A stretch of DNA of 64,000 bases from Paenibacillus gyeongsangnamensis (GCF_027533625.1 NZ_JAQAGZ010000008.1:186001-250000); one strand, 5' to 3'. Numbered from the stretch's first letter, positions 27,022-35,799 are shown. Notes: generated by a model not told the origin, from the sequence alone. Made by a program: numbers and translations.

Positions 27022-28926
27022 ATGCATTCATCATGGATTCATCCAGTGCTTTATGTCTTGGCAGTCATCATGATTTTATTTGCATTTATCAATTTCGAAC
27101 ATGTCAAAAAGTTCTTAATCGGTCGCCCGATGCGGACAAAAGAACTTCACGCAAAACATAATAAGCTTTTCTGGTTAATTGCGTTGCCGATTTTATCTGC
27201 TGATCTATATTCATCTGTTGCATACGGGCCAGAAGCAGGAGTTACTGAGCTGGTGAGTTTGGGGCCATCGGTCAAGTGGATCATTCTGCCGATTACAGCG
27301 GCTACCGTTATTCTTCTTGGAATGCTCATTGTATCGTACATCATGGGGGTTTTGGCTTATCCAAATGGAGGCGGCGGTTATACCATTGCGCGAGAAAATT
27401 TCAAGAAACCTTGGATGTCTTTGATTGCAGCTAGCGCCTTGTTAATCGATTATGTATTGACCGTTGCCGTATCCGTATCAGCAGGCATTCAAGCGATTGT
27501 TTCCGCTTATCCGATCGTAGGACATTACCAAACATCGTTATCCGTTTTTTGTGTCATTTTTATTCTGATCGTCAATTTGCGTGGCTTGTCTGAATCGGCC
27601 ACGATTTTTGCTTGGCCAAATTTTCTCTTTATCATCTGCATGATTATCCTGATCATTGCTGGTTTTAACGATGAATTCCAACACGGCTTTATTCAGAGTA
27701 TGACTCCTCCATTAGGAACGGTACCTACCAACTTAACGATACTTATCATTCTAAAAGCATTTAGTTCCGCATGTTCCGCTTTAACGGGTATTGAAACAAT
27801 CTCGAACGCTGTACCCATATTCCGAGATCCGCCGGTAAAAGGGGCAATTAAAGCTTACATCACAATGGGGTTATTAACAGGTGTAACATTGATAGGATTT
27901 GCGTATCACTTGTATGTCAAGGGAATACCGGTTGACCCAAATAACACGATGTTGTCACAGTTAGCAACAGTATACTTTGGACATGGACTATTTTATCAAA
28001 TCATAACGTGGTCAACCTTTATTATTTTGATTATAGCCGCGAACTCCACCTTTACGGGCTTTCCGCAATTGACTGCATTAGTAGCTGCAGACGGATTTTT
28101 ACCCCGTTCCCTGATGATTCGAGGAGATCGTCTTGGCTACTCAAACGGTATGATTGTCTTGGCTGCATTGTCCGCATTACTGATCCTAGCGTTCCATGCT
28201 CAAACGAATGCTTTAATTCCCTTATTCGCTATTGGCGTTTTTGCCGCATTTACTGTGGCCCAAATTGGCCTAACCCGTCGTTGGCTGAAAGTCAAAGGAT
28301 CTCTTTGGCAATTGAAAGCATTGATTAATGCAATAGGCGCTGTGATAACGGCGTTAGTTTGTGTCGTATTTGCCATTACCAAATTTAAAGACGGAGCTTG
28401 GGTAGTATTAATAGCTCTTCCCCTAATTGTCTTTGCTGCGATGGCAGTACGAAAGCATTATGATCGAATCGCAGATGAACTGCGGATTGATCTGAAGACC
28501 ATGCACCCTCAAAAGCACCGGATGTTGTCGGTTGTATTAATATCAGGCATACATCGTGTGGTGTTAAACAGCATTTCTTTTGCCCAAAGCATGCACGAAG
28601 AAGTCATCGCGCTGTATATCGGTTTCGATGACGAGTCGATCGAAAAAATGAAAATGAAATGGGAAGAGTGGGACTCTCCTTGCCCGTTAATTACGATAAA
28701 AAATGAGTATCGTTCCTTGTTGCAACCCTTATCCAGTTTTATCAATATAGTTGAAGTTGCGGAAGGCGGAAAACCCGATCACATTCACCTTATACTTGCT
28801 CAATTTATTCCAAATAAATGGTGGCAGTATGCACTTCACAATCAAACCTCTTTGCTAATTAGAGCCTGGTTCTTTAAAAATAAAGATGTAATAGTCACTA
28901 CAGTACCTTATCACCTTCATAATTAG
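27022..28926 (+). CDS. kimA: KimA-type high-affinity potassium importer
   Basis: A 634-residue APC-superfamily transporter. In Bacillus subtilis KimA (YdaO) imports K+ with protons and is inhibited by c-di-AMP. Signature segments: ADLYSSVAYGPEAGV, AYPNGGGGYTIARENF, ALLIDYVLTVAVSVSAGI, NLRGLSESAT, KAFSSACSALTGIETISNAVP, and RGDRLGYSNGMIVL. About twelve membrane helices are followed by a cytoplasmic C-terminal domain from about 490, as in KimA. ATG 27022 has GGAAGGAGGG upstream. An insertion sequence begins in the stop codon (TA|G); without it the same place reads TAA, so the protein is unchanged. Confidence 0.9.
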   Translation: MHSSWIHPVLYVLAVIMILFAFINFEHVKKFLIGRPMRTKELHAKHNKLFWLIALPILSADLYSSVAYGPEAGVTELVSLGPSVKWIILPITAATVILLGMLIVSYIMGVLAYPNGGGGYTIARENFKKPWMSLIAASALLIDYVLTVAVSVSAGIQAIVSAYPIVGHYQTSLSVFCVIFILIVNLRGLSESATIFAWPNFLFIICMIILIIAGFNDEFQHGFIQSMTPPLGTVPTNLTILIILKAFSSACSALTGIETISNAVPIFRDPPVKGAIKAYITMGLLTGVTLIGFAYHLYVKGIPVDPNNTMLSQLATVYFGHGLFYQIITWSTFIILIIAANSTFTGFPQLTALVAADGFLPRSLMIRGDRLGYSNGMIVLAALSALLILAFHAQTNALIPLFAIGVFAAFTVAQIGLTRRWLKVKGSLWQLKALINAIGAVITALVCVVFAITKFKDGAWVVLIALPLIVFAAMAVRKHYDRIADELRIDLKTMHPQKHRMLSVVLISGIHRVVLNSISFAQSMHEEVIALYIGFDDESIEKMKMKWEEWDSPCPLITIKNEYRSLLQPLSSFINIVEVAEGGKPDHIHLILAQFIPNKWWQYALHNQTSLLIRAWFFKNKDVIVTTVPYHLHN

Positions 28927-30220
28927 GGCTTGCTGAACGATACTTTTTCCAGACTAACTCGCGAATAGAAGCCTGGGCATGACGATTCTGAAAAAAAGTG
29001 CAAAAAGAGCTCGTAATCGACGCTCCAAGTTCATCACCATGAACTGGAGGGCGATTACCGTCATATGTAGCTCCTTTTGCTCGGATGAGACCCAGACCAA
29101 ATCGTCGCTTCCCTTCTCCGAATTTGCCTTCTATTGCATTTCGTTCAGCAGCATCCAGGCGTTCTTGTTTGCGGTCCGTCTTCTGGCCTTCTACGGTTGG
29201 CCGGCCCAGCGCGGGGCCGCTCAGTCGGATTCCCAAGCCTTTGCAAAACCTCAGAATCTCCCGGTTGCGGTAGATTTTATCCGCCAGAATCACGGCTGGA
29301 TACACACCGAACCGCTGTTTGTAGGCTTCGACCGAGTCTTGCAATGTTAGCGCTTCGTTGAACGGGTCCCATTCCATCGCTTCGATCCAGGCGTACCCGC
29401 CTACCAGACTGGTTGCCACCTTGGCCCCAAACTCCACGTTGGCTCCGGCTTTGCCACGAACGATAGGACGAACATGGGCTGATCAATGCTCACGATTCGA
29501 TGCTCTACCCGGTGGACGACTTTCTCCATCATCTCCCGTTGCTGTCGGTACAAACTCATGAATCACCAGCAGACGGCGATACACAGCCTTCTTCAGCACC
29601 GTCAAGGGCGTATGCTTCGTTAGAGCTCCTCAATGATCCGCAGGTCCCGGCTCACATAGCCCAGTTGCTTCTTCACGGCCTTGCGAATCGTCTTACCTTT
29701 GGGCTGGCGTTGCTTCGATTCGTTCAAAAATGCTTTGCGGGCCTGATTCCGGTAGGTACGCGGCTTTTCCAAAATGCCTACCAGCGGCCGGTGCAGCGTG
29801 TCAATGATGGTTTCCAAAATCTCGCGGGCATGATTTAACAGATGCAAGTCCGTGGGGTACTTGATGTCGGCAGGCGCACAGGTGGCATCCAGCATTAGGG
29901 TACCACGGTTGCTCTCGGAGGCCGGGGTCATTGACGTACGGGAGCATCTGCAGAGTCGTCTCCCGATCACTTAAACCCAAGCGCTCTTTGATCAGGAGAG
30001 AACCGAGTGCAACGCGTACCGGATACGCTTTTTGCCCCAACCTAGGGGAGCCCAAAGTCTGGACGTACTTCTCCTCGGCTTTGTCCCAAGGGACGAGTTT
30101 GGCAAGCTGAACCCATCGATTGTTGGGATTCAGTTTCCCGCCGAAGGGTAAATAAAAGTTTTCCAGTAGGTTAGGGGTATCTTCGGTCCGATGAAATACG
30201 TTCGCTTCCTCCATCTGCAA
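28926..30220 (-). pseudogene. Transposase remnant, IS5/IS1182-like DDE family
   Basis: The N-terminal part (30220 down to about 29960) has LPFGGKLNPNNRWVQLAKLV and the DUF772-like RLGLSDRETTLQMLPYVNDP. A piece around 29620-29930 in another frame has TLMLDATCAPADIKYPTDL, which carries the first catalytic aspartate. A third frame (29437 down) has PAVILADKIYRNREILRFCKG and a basic C-terminus. The region usually found between the DUF772 part and the catalytic domain is mostly missing, and at least two frameshifts separate the pieces. The last frame reads on past the insertion sequence end. Confidence 0.85.
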
Positions 30221-30320
30221 GGGTTTTGGCTATTTTCCGGGTATTTCCTTGCATATGAATTCGACAAAAATGGCTTTCAATCCTTGTGGGAGTTAGAAAT
30301 TTCGTTTGTCCAGCAAGCCC
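28926..30320 (-). mobile_element. Decayed insertion sequence (IS5/IS1182-like)
   Basis: The ends are perfect 10-bp inverted repeats, GGGCTTGCTG (28926-28935) and CAGCAAGCCC (30311-30320). The 6-bp sequence TAATTA occurs directly on both sides (28920-28925 and 30321-30326) and could be the target duplication; it is palindromic, so the inverted match extends through it. The length is 1395 bp. The transposase within is broken, so the element cannot move by itself. Confidence 0.85.
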
Positions 30321-30382
30321 TAATTAACTCATTGACTACCTGGATTTGAGTTAGCATGGTACGATGGTATATCCCCCTACGT

Positions 30383-31312
30383 TTATAGAAAATCAGGTTT
30401 CCATCTGAATATGTTCAACGCGGTTTGAATGGTATTTTCCACATTGTCCATTCCTGTACCGGGTTTTAATATATTGAAGTAGTCATAGATTCGCTGCCTT
30501 GACCATTTTTCCAATAACAATGGAGTTACTTGGTGTATTAATACGCCGGTTTCATAATCATCGCCTGGTTCAAATCGCCCCATGAAGATATTGTGAACGT
30601 AAGAAGTTCCATGATAGAGCGTTTGATTTTCATCTCGATTTGCTTTGTTATCAAAGTAAGTCTTCCCGTTTGGATCGTGTGACGGTTCCAAATCGAGGTT
30701 GCGTTTATTGGCATCATGCTCTTCTGGTTTAACTGGTATCAAATTAGATAATCGATTATCGTGTTGCCATAGATTTACATGATTTAGAATAGTTCCTTCG
30801 GGTATTGTTCCATTTATGTGGGACCAGATCCAATTTTGTATAGGAATACGCTCATACAAGATTTGCCGATGCTCGTTTCTCACCGGCATACCGCTGTTGT
30901 CTAATTTTGGCCGATACCCTACAATAGATGGAAGATTTCCAGCCTCTTCGTAATGAGCAATAAAATTAGAGTAGTTTTCCCTTTGAATCAAATTATGCCA
31001 CCGTTGAACGATTTTGAATACATCTTTATCGTTGTCTATGTAAGATGGAATTTCCATTAATACACGGCAGGCATCAGTAAGTAATCCCACACGCTTAACT
31101 AAAAGAATCGCACGATATGGATTGTTTTCATCTTTTCGGATTTCGTGAATAATTTCTTTAGTCGTAGTTACCACCTTTAACACCTCTCGCCAACCATTAA
31201 TGATGGTAGTATGTTCATTTCGCTCGAAAAAATTTAGGAATAATTCATTGCCTAATTCTCTAATAATCAATCTGCTTATCGAATCCGCGTAATTGCGGCA
31301 TCGAAAAGGCAT
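30383..31312 (-). CDS. Protein with an HNH-like motif
   Basis: A 309-residue soluble protein. The segment ILNHVNLWQHDNRLSNLIPV followed by KPEEHDANKRN (near 190) resembles the H-N-N-L-H layout of HNH endonucleases, although the first histidine pair is not typical. The rest is helical and not recognised. AAGGAACG precedes the ATG. It lies between the insertion sequence and a decayed kimA copy in the right half of the element, and could be a nuclease or toxin-type enzyme. I would not assign it more exactly. Confidence 0.5.
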   Translation of the reverse strand: MPFRCRNYADSISRLIIRELGNELFLNFFERNEHTTIINGWREVLKVVTTTKEIIHEIRKDENNPYRAILLVKRVGLLTDACRVLMEIPSYIDNDKDVFKIVQRWHNLIQRENYSNFIAHYEEAGNLPSIVGYRPKLDNSGMPVRNEHRQILYERIPIQNWIWSHINGTIPEGTILNHVNLWQHDNRLSNLIPVKPEEHDANKRNLDLEPSHDPNGKTYFDNKANRDENQTLYHGTSYVHNIFMGRFEPGDDYETGVLIHQVTPLLLEKWSRQRIYDYFNILKPGTGMDNVENTIQTALNIFRWKPDFL

Positions 31313-31416
31313 TGTTTTTGCAATCGTTCCTTACCATTTGCGTAGCTAAGGGAACGGAATGCATAATAACAACGAAGACCCGCAAATCAGTACTAACTTT
31401 CGATGGCGGCTTTTTC

Positions 31417-32081
31417 TTATCTTTTCAAGTGATAAGGAATAGTCGTTATCACAATATCTTTATGCCTAAATAGCCAGGCTCTAATAAGCAGCGCGCTTTG
31501 ATTATGCAGCGCAAAGTGCCACCACCGCCTTGGAATAAATTGAGCAATTACAAGATGAATGTGATCTGGTTTTCCCCCCTCCGCTGCCTCAATCTCATTG
31601 ATAAACCGAGAGAGTGGTTGAAGCAATGAACGATATTCGCTTTTAAGCGCAACCAGATTACAGGGGGAGCCCCATTCATTCCACTTCTTTTGGATATCCA
31701 AAATAGATTCGTAATTAAATCCTATAAATAAAGCGATAACTTCTTCGTTCAAACTTTTGGCAAAAGATTATTCAGAACGACCTTGTGAATACCGGATATG
31801 AGTACCATGCGCCCTCCGCGAATTTAGTGACGCTGAATATCGCAGTAACCAGCATCGTTACGCAGGCCCCGATCGTATTTATCGCAGCCTTTATTCGTCA
31901 TTTATTCCCTTTCACCTTAAATCAGTGCCAAATTAACCAAATTGCGCGACTGTAAACGCAGTAAATACGCCAATGGCGAATAAAGGAATAAGGGCGTTGG
32001 TCTGTGAATGCTGCAATGAGAATCGCAGCCGAAGCAGCTAAAACGATCATCCCATTTGAATAACCGAGCCGATCTCCCCGG
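31417..32081 (-). pseudogene. Second kimA copy, decayed
   Basis: Fragments of a KimA protein follow each other on the minus strand: RGDRLGYSNGMIVLAAS near 32075, then in another frame TNALIPLFAIGVFTAFTVAQ, then AINTIGACVTMLV with SVTKFAEGAW, then VLISGIHKVVLN. The last 111 codons, from NEEVIALFIGFNYES to TTIPYHLKR, are still open. Compared with the intact kimA there are several frameshifts, one internal loss after GAW, and the first two thirds are missing. Confidence 0.85.
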
Positions 32082-32097
32082 ATAGCGAAAGAACGCG

Positions 32098-32300
32098 TAA
32101 GAAAAAAATTTTATTAGCTTTTACTTATATGTTTCCATTGCTTCCTGCGTTGACATTCGCAGATGACGGCACAACCATCGCTCGGCTGCAATCTGATATC
32201 GATGGCGTTTGGGTAATGCTTGCGGCTATTCTGGTTATTTTCTGCAGGCCGGCTTCGTATTGCTAGAGGCCGGGTGAATGAAGAATGCTTTTTCAATCTC
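32098..32300 (+). pseudogene. Fragment of an ammonium transporter gene (amt)
   Basis: The frame from about 32105 encodes a signal-like KKILLAFTYMFPLLPALTFA, then DDGTTIARLQSDIDGVWVML with AAILVIF. This is the start of Amt proteins (consensus ending VIFMQAGFALLEAG). A small loss after VIF shifts the frame; the next frame gives AGFVLLEAG and then a stop. Nothing of the rest of amt follows. Confidence 0.75.
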
Positions 32301-32410
32301 TTGATGACATACGCCAACAATTTGCTGAAAATTCGGATTCCATCGCAACCTGTCTATTCGGGGGAAGTTAAGCGTTAATTAGTCGATTAGTGTAGTAAAG
32401 CTAAGGATAA

Positions 32411-32758
32411 ATGTTTATTCATCTGTCAAAAATAAAATTATTAACTTATGAAGCATACTACGAAGGGGCATTCGAAGTGAGAAGACTTACCGATGAAGAT
32501 TACAGAAAAATGCATGAAAAAGAAGTACGCAATAAGCTTGAACGTTTAATTAAGACAAAAGAATTTAAGACTATAGGGAAATCAACTACCGTCTGTTTAT
32601 TAGAATTAAAGAATGGGATTGAAGTGATCGGTAAATCTCAATTAACCGACTATGCGCAATTTAATAAAGATATCGGGGAGTTCTACGCTTATGAAGATGC
32701 TCTTATTGAGTTAAAAAAAATTTGGGGACTTATGATGATTTTAAAAAATGAAAATTAA
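32411..32758 (+). CDS. Gp49-like phage protein
   Basis: A 115-residue protein. The C-terminal two thirds match the Gp49 (phage N4 Gp49 / Sf6 gene 66) family: a short helix, then TTVCLLELKNGIEVIGKSQ, then YAQFNKDIGEFYAYEDALIE and a final KIWGLMMI. The function of the family is unknown. The start is uncertain: ATG 32411 has a weak AAGGAT, while GTG 32479 has AAGGGG upstream. The gene supports a phage ancestry of the element. Confidence 0.65.
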   Translation: MFIHLSKIKLLTYEAYYEGAFEVRRLTDEDYRKMHEKEVRNKLERLIKTKEFKTIGKSTTVCLLELKNGIEVIGKSQLTDYAQFNKDIGEFYAYEDALIELKKIWGLMMILKNEN

Positions 32759-32770
32759 GGAGGACTTGTA

Positions 32771-32929
32771 ATGTTTGAACAAATAAAATCTGCATTTAAG
32801 GATTATTTACTTCAGATACAAAATGGCGATTCTGATACTTCTTTACATGAATTAGGATTTTTTTATCCTCTCAATAACGATAACGAAGAAGTTAATGAAC
32901 AAATCTATGATGAACTTGATTCCATTTAA
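32771..32929 (+). CDS. 52-residue acidic protein
   Basis: ATG 32771 follows AAGGAGGACTTGTA, 12 bases after the Gp49-like gene, so it is probably in the same operon. The product is acidic, with MFEQIKSAFKDYLLQIQNGD at the start and a C-terminus rich in N, D and E. Not recognised. Confidence 0.55.
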   Translation: MFEQIKSAFKDYLLQIQNGDSDTSLHELGFFYPLNNDNEEVNEQIYDELDSI

Positions 32930-32952
32930 TATTCAAGAAAGGACATGATTGT

Positions 32953-33450
32953 TTGCAAAAAATCGTACAATTTTTTCCCAATATTTTTACTTTAGCGAAT
33001 TTGAGCAGCGGAATTGTTGCATTGGTTCTGATTGTCAATCATTTATCGCGATATGCTACTATCCTCGTATTATTTTCAGCACTTTTTGACTTGTTTGATG
33101 GAAAAATAGCCCGTAGCCTCAAGGTAACAAACGGGTTTGGAGTTGAGCTGGATTCATTAGCTGATATCGTCAGTTTTGGGGTAGTACCCGCATTGGCCTT
33201 CTATGAAACCTCCACTGAACATTTTATATCTGCACTCGTTCTTATAATATTTCCTATCTCAGGTGCGCTTCGGTTGGCCCGCTTTATGACTCATCCGACA
33301 CAAGGATATTTTGAAGGACTTCCCATTACGGCTGCTGGGCTTACTTTGTGTTTGCTATTGTGGCTGCCGAATTATGTTAACGCGAAAGCGTGCATAGCGC
33401 TTCTTTTAGCTTTTTTAATGATAAGCAAAATGCGGATCAGAAAGTTATAA
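32953..33450 (+). CDS. pssA: CDP-diacylglycerol-serine O-phosphatidyltransferase
   Basis: Joins CDP-diacylglycerol and serine to give phosphatidylserine, the precursor of phosphatidylethanolamine, in the membrane. The 165-residue protein has the CDP-alcohol phosphotransferase signature DG-x2-AR-x8-G-x3-D-x3-D as LFDGKIARSLKVTNGFGVEL followed by DSLAD. Five or six hydrophobic segments follow. It is of the short Bacillus type. The start is TTG with AAGAAAGGA upstream. No psd gene is beside it. A core lipid enzyme on an island is unusual; it may be a second copy. Confidence 0.9.
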   Translation: MQKIVQFFPNIFTLANLSSGIVALVLIVNHLSRYATILVLFSALFDLFDGKIARSLKVTNGFGVELDSLADIVSFGVVPALAFYETSTEHFISALVLIIFPISGALRLARFMTHPTQGYFEGLPITAAGLTLCLLLWLPNYVNAKACIALLLAFLMISKMRIRKL

Positions 33451-33640
33451 ATTGGTAAAATAAGCAGACACTGCGGCATGATCGGCGTTCACGGAATTTG
33501 GTAAGTCAATTTTATAAAGATCTCCTTCTTCCTTAATGCCAAACTGTTCGGCCAATTTAACCAATAAGTGAAACATCCGTTCACGAATTCCGCCAAGAGC
33601 GAGCTGCTCCAGCAAGTTCGCGATCTTTCAGCATATAAAA
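33445..33640 (-). pseudogene. Remnant resembling a Crp/Fnr-family regulator
   Basis: A minus-strand frame encodes KIANLLEQLALGGIRERMFH, then LLVKLAEQFGIKEEGD and LYKIDLP, followed by unrelated residues and a stop. The pattern matches the long dimer helix and the linker before the DNA-binding domain of Crp/Fnr proteins. The nucleotide-binding and helix-turn-helix parts are absent. The match is by recall of the family pattern and is moderate. Confidence 0.4.
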
Positions 33641-33747
33641 AGTTAACAAAGTAATCCAAATGGTTAATCAATGTTTTTTACCACTCGACGGATCGGCCGC
33701 TGGATTCAAAATCCGCTCAAGTCTCAACCAAAGCAAGCTCGATTGAT

Positions 33748-34911
33748 TCAATTATCTTTCTCATGTTTCTGGCTAGCCTTATCACTTTTCCTAAAACCAA
33801 AATCGAATATTTTATCAAGAGCAACCGCCGCTGCTTCTTGCTTTTTGACCATCGTATGCGAATAAGTATTAAGAGTTGTTGTAACATTGGAATGTCCAAG
33901 CCTCTGAGAAATAGAGACTATATCGTGATTATCATTAACTAAGATACTCGCATGTAAGTGACGAAGATCGTGAAATGTCATATCCGGCTCATGTGCAGGT
34001 TTGTATTTATGGCAAAGCGTCTTCCATGCTTTTAGCACTTTGGTGCTTTTAGCTGGAGTTCCTTTTTGCGTTGCCACAACGAGGCCGTTATCGTCATATG
34101 GTGTGCCTTTTAGAATTGCGTATTTTTTTTCAATCTCTTGTTTATAACGCTGTTCTTTTAGCATCTCTGTTGTATCAGGGGATATATGAATTTGACGCCT
34201 GCTTTTTTCCGTTTTCAACTCGGAATATGTGTTTCGATCTTTTCTTAAGTTTCGCCTAACGTAAATGATTCTCTTATCAAAGTCAATATCCGACCACATG
34301 AGACCCAAAATTTCGCCTTGACGCATACCGGTCATAACAGCTAAAAAAATTGCGATCCAGTATCTCGACTGTCCTCTTGAACGCTCGAGAAATTCTTTAA
34401 TCGACTGTTCTGACCAAATTAGCCGTTCGGTTCTCTTCACCTTGGGTTTATCAACTTTATCTGCCACATTTTTGGTTAAGATTTCCATTCGTACAGCCGC
34501 ATTGAGTGATGCATTCACAACTGAATAAACTCGCTTTACTGTTTGGTCGGATAATCCTTTATCTTTTATGTGTTTTATAAATTTCTGAATATGCAAAGGA
34601 CCTAAGTTGGATAACAGGTATTTTCCTAAAAATGGTTCTATATGAATGCGAAAATACGATTCATACATCTCGCGAGTTGAATCGGCAACTTCGTTCTTAA
34701 GATCTAGCCATGATGTAAAATATTCAGCGTAGGTCATACTGGATTCTTTCACGTATTCGCCTTTGTTGAGTTTCGTCGCGATTTCATCCATAGCTTTTTT
34801 GGCATCGCCCTTGGTACGAAAGCCGCGTTTGGTTACCCGTTTACCATCCACCATGATTTGAAACCAGTAGGGGTTCGATTTTGCTTTTTCGTTCTTATAG
34901 ATACTTGCCAT
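33748..34911 (-). CDS. Tyrosine integrase of the element
   Basis: A 387-residue recombinase with the three usual domains: an N-terminal AP2-like arm-binding domain (YWFQIMVDGKRVTKRGFRTKG), a SAM-like core-binding domain (about 60-160, FTSWLDLKNEVADSTREMYE), and the catalytic domain. Catalytic residues: Arg in VMTGMRQGEILGL, Lys in ELKTEKSRR, His-x-x-Arg in FHDLRHLHAS, His in RLGHSNVTTT, and the Tyr nucleophile in LNTYSH. It ends in a charged tail. GGAGGTG precedes ATG 34911. It lies about 110 bases inside the right repeat and reads into the element, as usual for phage and ICE integrases. Confidence 0.95.
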   Translation of the reverse strand: MASIYKNEKAKSNPYWFQIMVDGKRVTKRGFRTKGDAKKAMDEIATKLNKGEYVKESSMTYAEYFTSWLDLKNEVADSTREMYESYFRIHIEPFLGKYLLSNLGPLHIQKFIKHIKDKGLSDQTVKRVYSVVNASLNAAVRMEILTKNVADKVDKPKVKRTERLIWSEQSIKEFLERSRGQSRYWIAIFLAVMTGMRQGEILGLMWSDIDFDKRIIYVRRNLRKDRNTYSELKTEKSRRQIHISPDTTEMLKEQRYKQEIEKKYAILKGTPYDDNGLVVATQKGTPAKSTKVLKAWKTLCHKYKPAHEPDMTFHDLRHLHASILVNDNHDIVSISQRLGHSNVTTTLNTYSHTMVKKQEAAAVALDKIFDFGFRKSDKASQKHEKDN

Positions 34912-34948
34912 GATAGCACCTCCACCCCCAGATTTATGCGATGCCGGA

Positions 34949-34968
34949 TTGCATCAAGAATGCATCAA
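34949..34968. repeat. Right arm-type motif pair of the element
   Basis: TTGCATCAAGAATGCATCAA, matching the left pair at 14968-14988. It lies between the integrase start and the right core repeat. Confidence 0.55.
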
Positions 34969-35021
34969 CATGCACCCGACATTAACAATCTACGCGTAGA
35001 ATCTAGGTTTTATGATATAAG

Positions 35022-35036
35022 TCGCTGCCCTTCATA
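35022..35036 (-). other. attR core repeat
   Basis: TCGCTGCCCTTCATA, identical to 14812-14826. On the minus strand this copy sits behind the strong gerE ribosome site and opens a frame of only ten codons (MKGSDLYHKT, stop) that ends inside the element. Confidence 0.85.
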
Positions 35037-35052
35037 ATTGTCACCCCTCCTT
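35037..35052 (-). promoter_or_regulatory. Displaced gerE ribosome binding site
   Basis: On the minus strand AAGGAGGGGTGACAATT leads straight into the ATG of the attR copy. This is a near-ideal ribosome site with correct spacing, so the native 5' region of gerE is on this side of the element. The native promoter should lie in 35053-35190, where I see no clear SigK match. Confidence 0.8.
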
Positions 35053-35191
35053 GCCCGGGTTTTTGTATCATTTACAAGGTCTAGGGATACAGTCAAATCC
35101 AGTTTATGAAGGGAGCATAATGTTGGTGCGTCCTACGGAAAAAATGGGCGATGCCGCGGTTTTACAAGGTTTTTGCCCACGGCCGGACAAC

Positions 35192-35219
35192 AAAAAAGCC
35201 CGTCTGACGGACAGACGGG
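35192..35219 (-). terminator. mscL terminator
   Basis: On the minus strand CCCGTCTG-TCCGT-CAGACGGG is followed by CTTTTTTG, directly after mscL. Confidence 0.9.
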
Positions 35220-35237
35220 GGCCGAAAGCCATGGAAG

Positions 35238-35717
35238 CTACGCCTGGTCGGCGGGACGGACTTCCAGCTGAGCGGTGCAAAATTTGCAGCGGACGGCCTT
35301 CTTGGGAATTTCAGACAAGCATTCCGGACATTCCTTCAGGTTCGCCTTCGGATCGGGCTTATCCTCCTCCTTGCGGCGGAACCGGTTCAACTGCTTCACC
35401 ACGACGAAGATGACGAACGAAACGATAAAGAAATCCAGCAGCGTATTAATAAAGATGCCGTAATTCAACGTCACCGCACCGGCTGCCTTGGCATCGGCCA
35501 GCGTGGCATACTTATAGCCTTTCGCATCCAGCCGGAGGAACAGATCGGAGAAATTGACCCTGCCTAGAAGCAGCCCGACCGGCGGCATGATGATATCGTT
35601 CACGATGGAAGTGACGACCTTCCCGAACGCGCCTCCGATAATGACCCCGATCGCCAGCTCCACCATGTTGCCCTTCATTGCGAATTCTTTAAATTCTTTT
35701 ATGATTTTGGACGCCAT
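35238..35717 (-). CDS. mscL: Large-conductance mechanosensitive channel with a zinc-ribbon tail
   Basis: MscL opens under membrane tension to release solutes during hypo-osmotic shock. The 159-residue protein has the usual start [20 protein letters not shown] with GAFGKVVTS in the first helix, and a second helix [20 protein letters not shown]. Instead of ending after [11 protein letters not shown] it continues with [19 protein letters not shown], two CxxC pairs typical of a zinc ribbon. This extension adds about 35 residues to the family's normal length. It is the first core gene to the right of the element. Confidence 0.95.
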   Translation of the reverse strand: MASKIIKEFKEFAMKGNMVELAIGVIIGGAFGKVVTSIVNDIIMPPVGLLLGRVNFSDLFLRLDAKGYKYATLADAKAAGAVTLNYGIFINTLLDFFIVSFVIFVVVKQLNRFRRKEEDKPDPKANLKECPECLSEIPKKAVRCKFCTAQLEVRPADQA

Positions 35718-35799
35718 TCCTTGCTTTGCCCCTTCCCTGAATCTATCGTGCTCTGATTATATTATACGTTTCGTCAAAAATCGATAGTTTCGAAGCAGC

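Larger units (their letters stand above)
14812..35036. mobile_element. Integrated element of about 20.2 kb inserted in the 5' end of gerE
   Basis: The limits are two direct copies of TCGCTGCCCTTCATA (14812-14826 and 35022-35036), which on the minus strand are the start codon and next codons of gerE. Inside the right end lies a tyrosine integrase (33748-34911) and inside the left end an excisionase-like gene (15002-15226). The motif TTGCATCAAGA(N)TGCATCAA occurs inside both ends. The DNA between is visibly AT-richer than its flanks. Cargo: the kdp operon, three c-di-AMP riboswitches, kimA, small unknown genes, a Gp49-like phage gene, pssA and several gene remnants. It has no capsid or conjugation genes, so it is an integrative island or defective prophage. 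Removal between the repeats would rejoin the native ribosome site to the gerE coding sequence. Confidence 0.88.
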
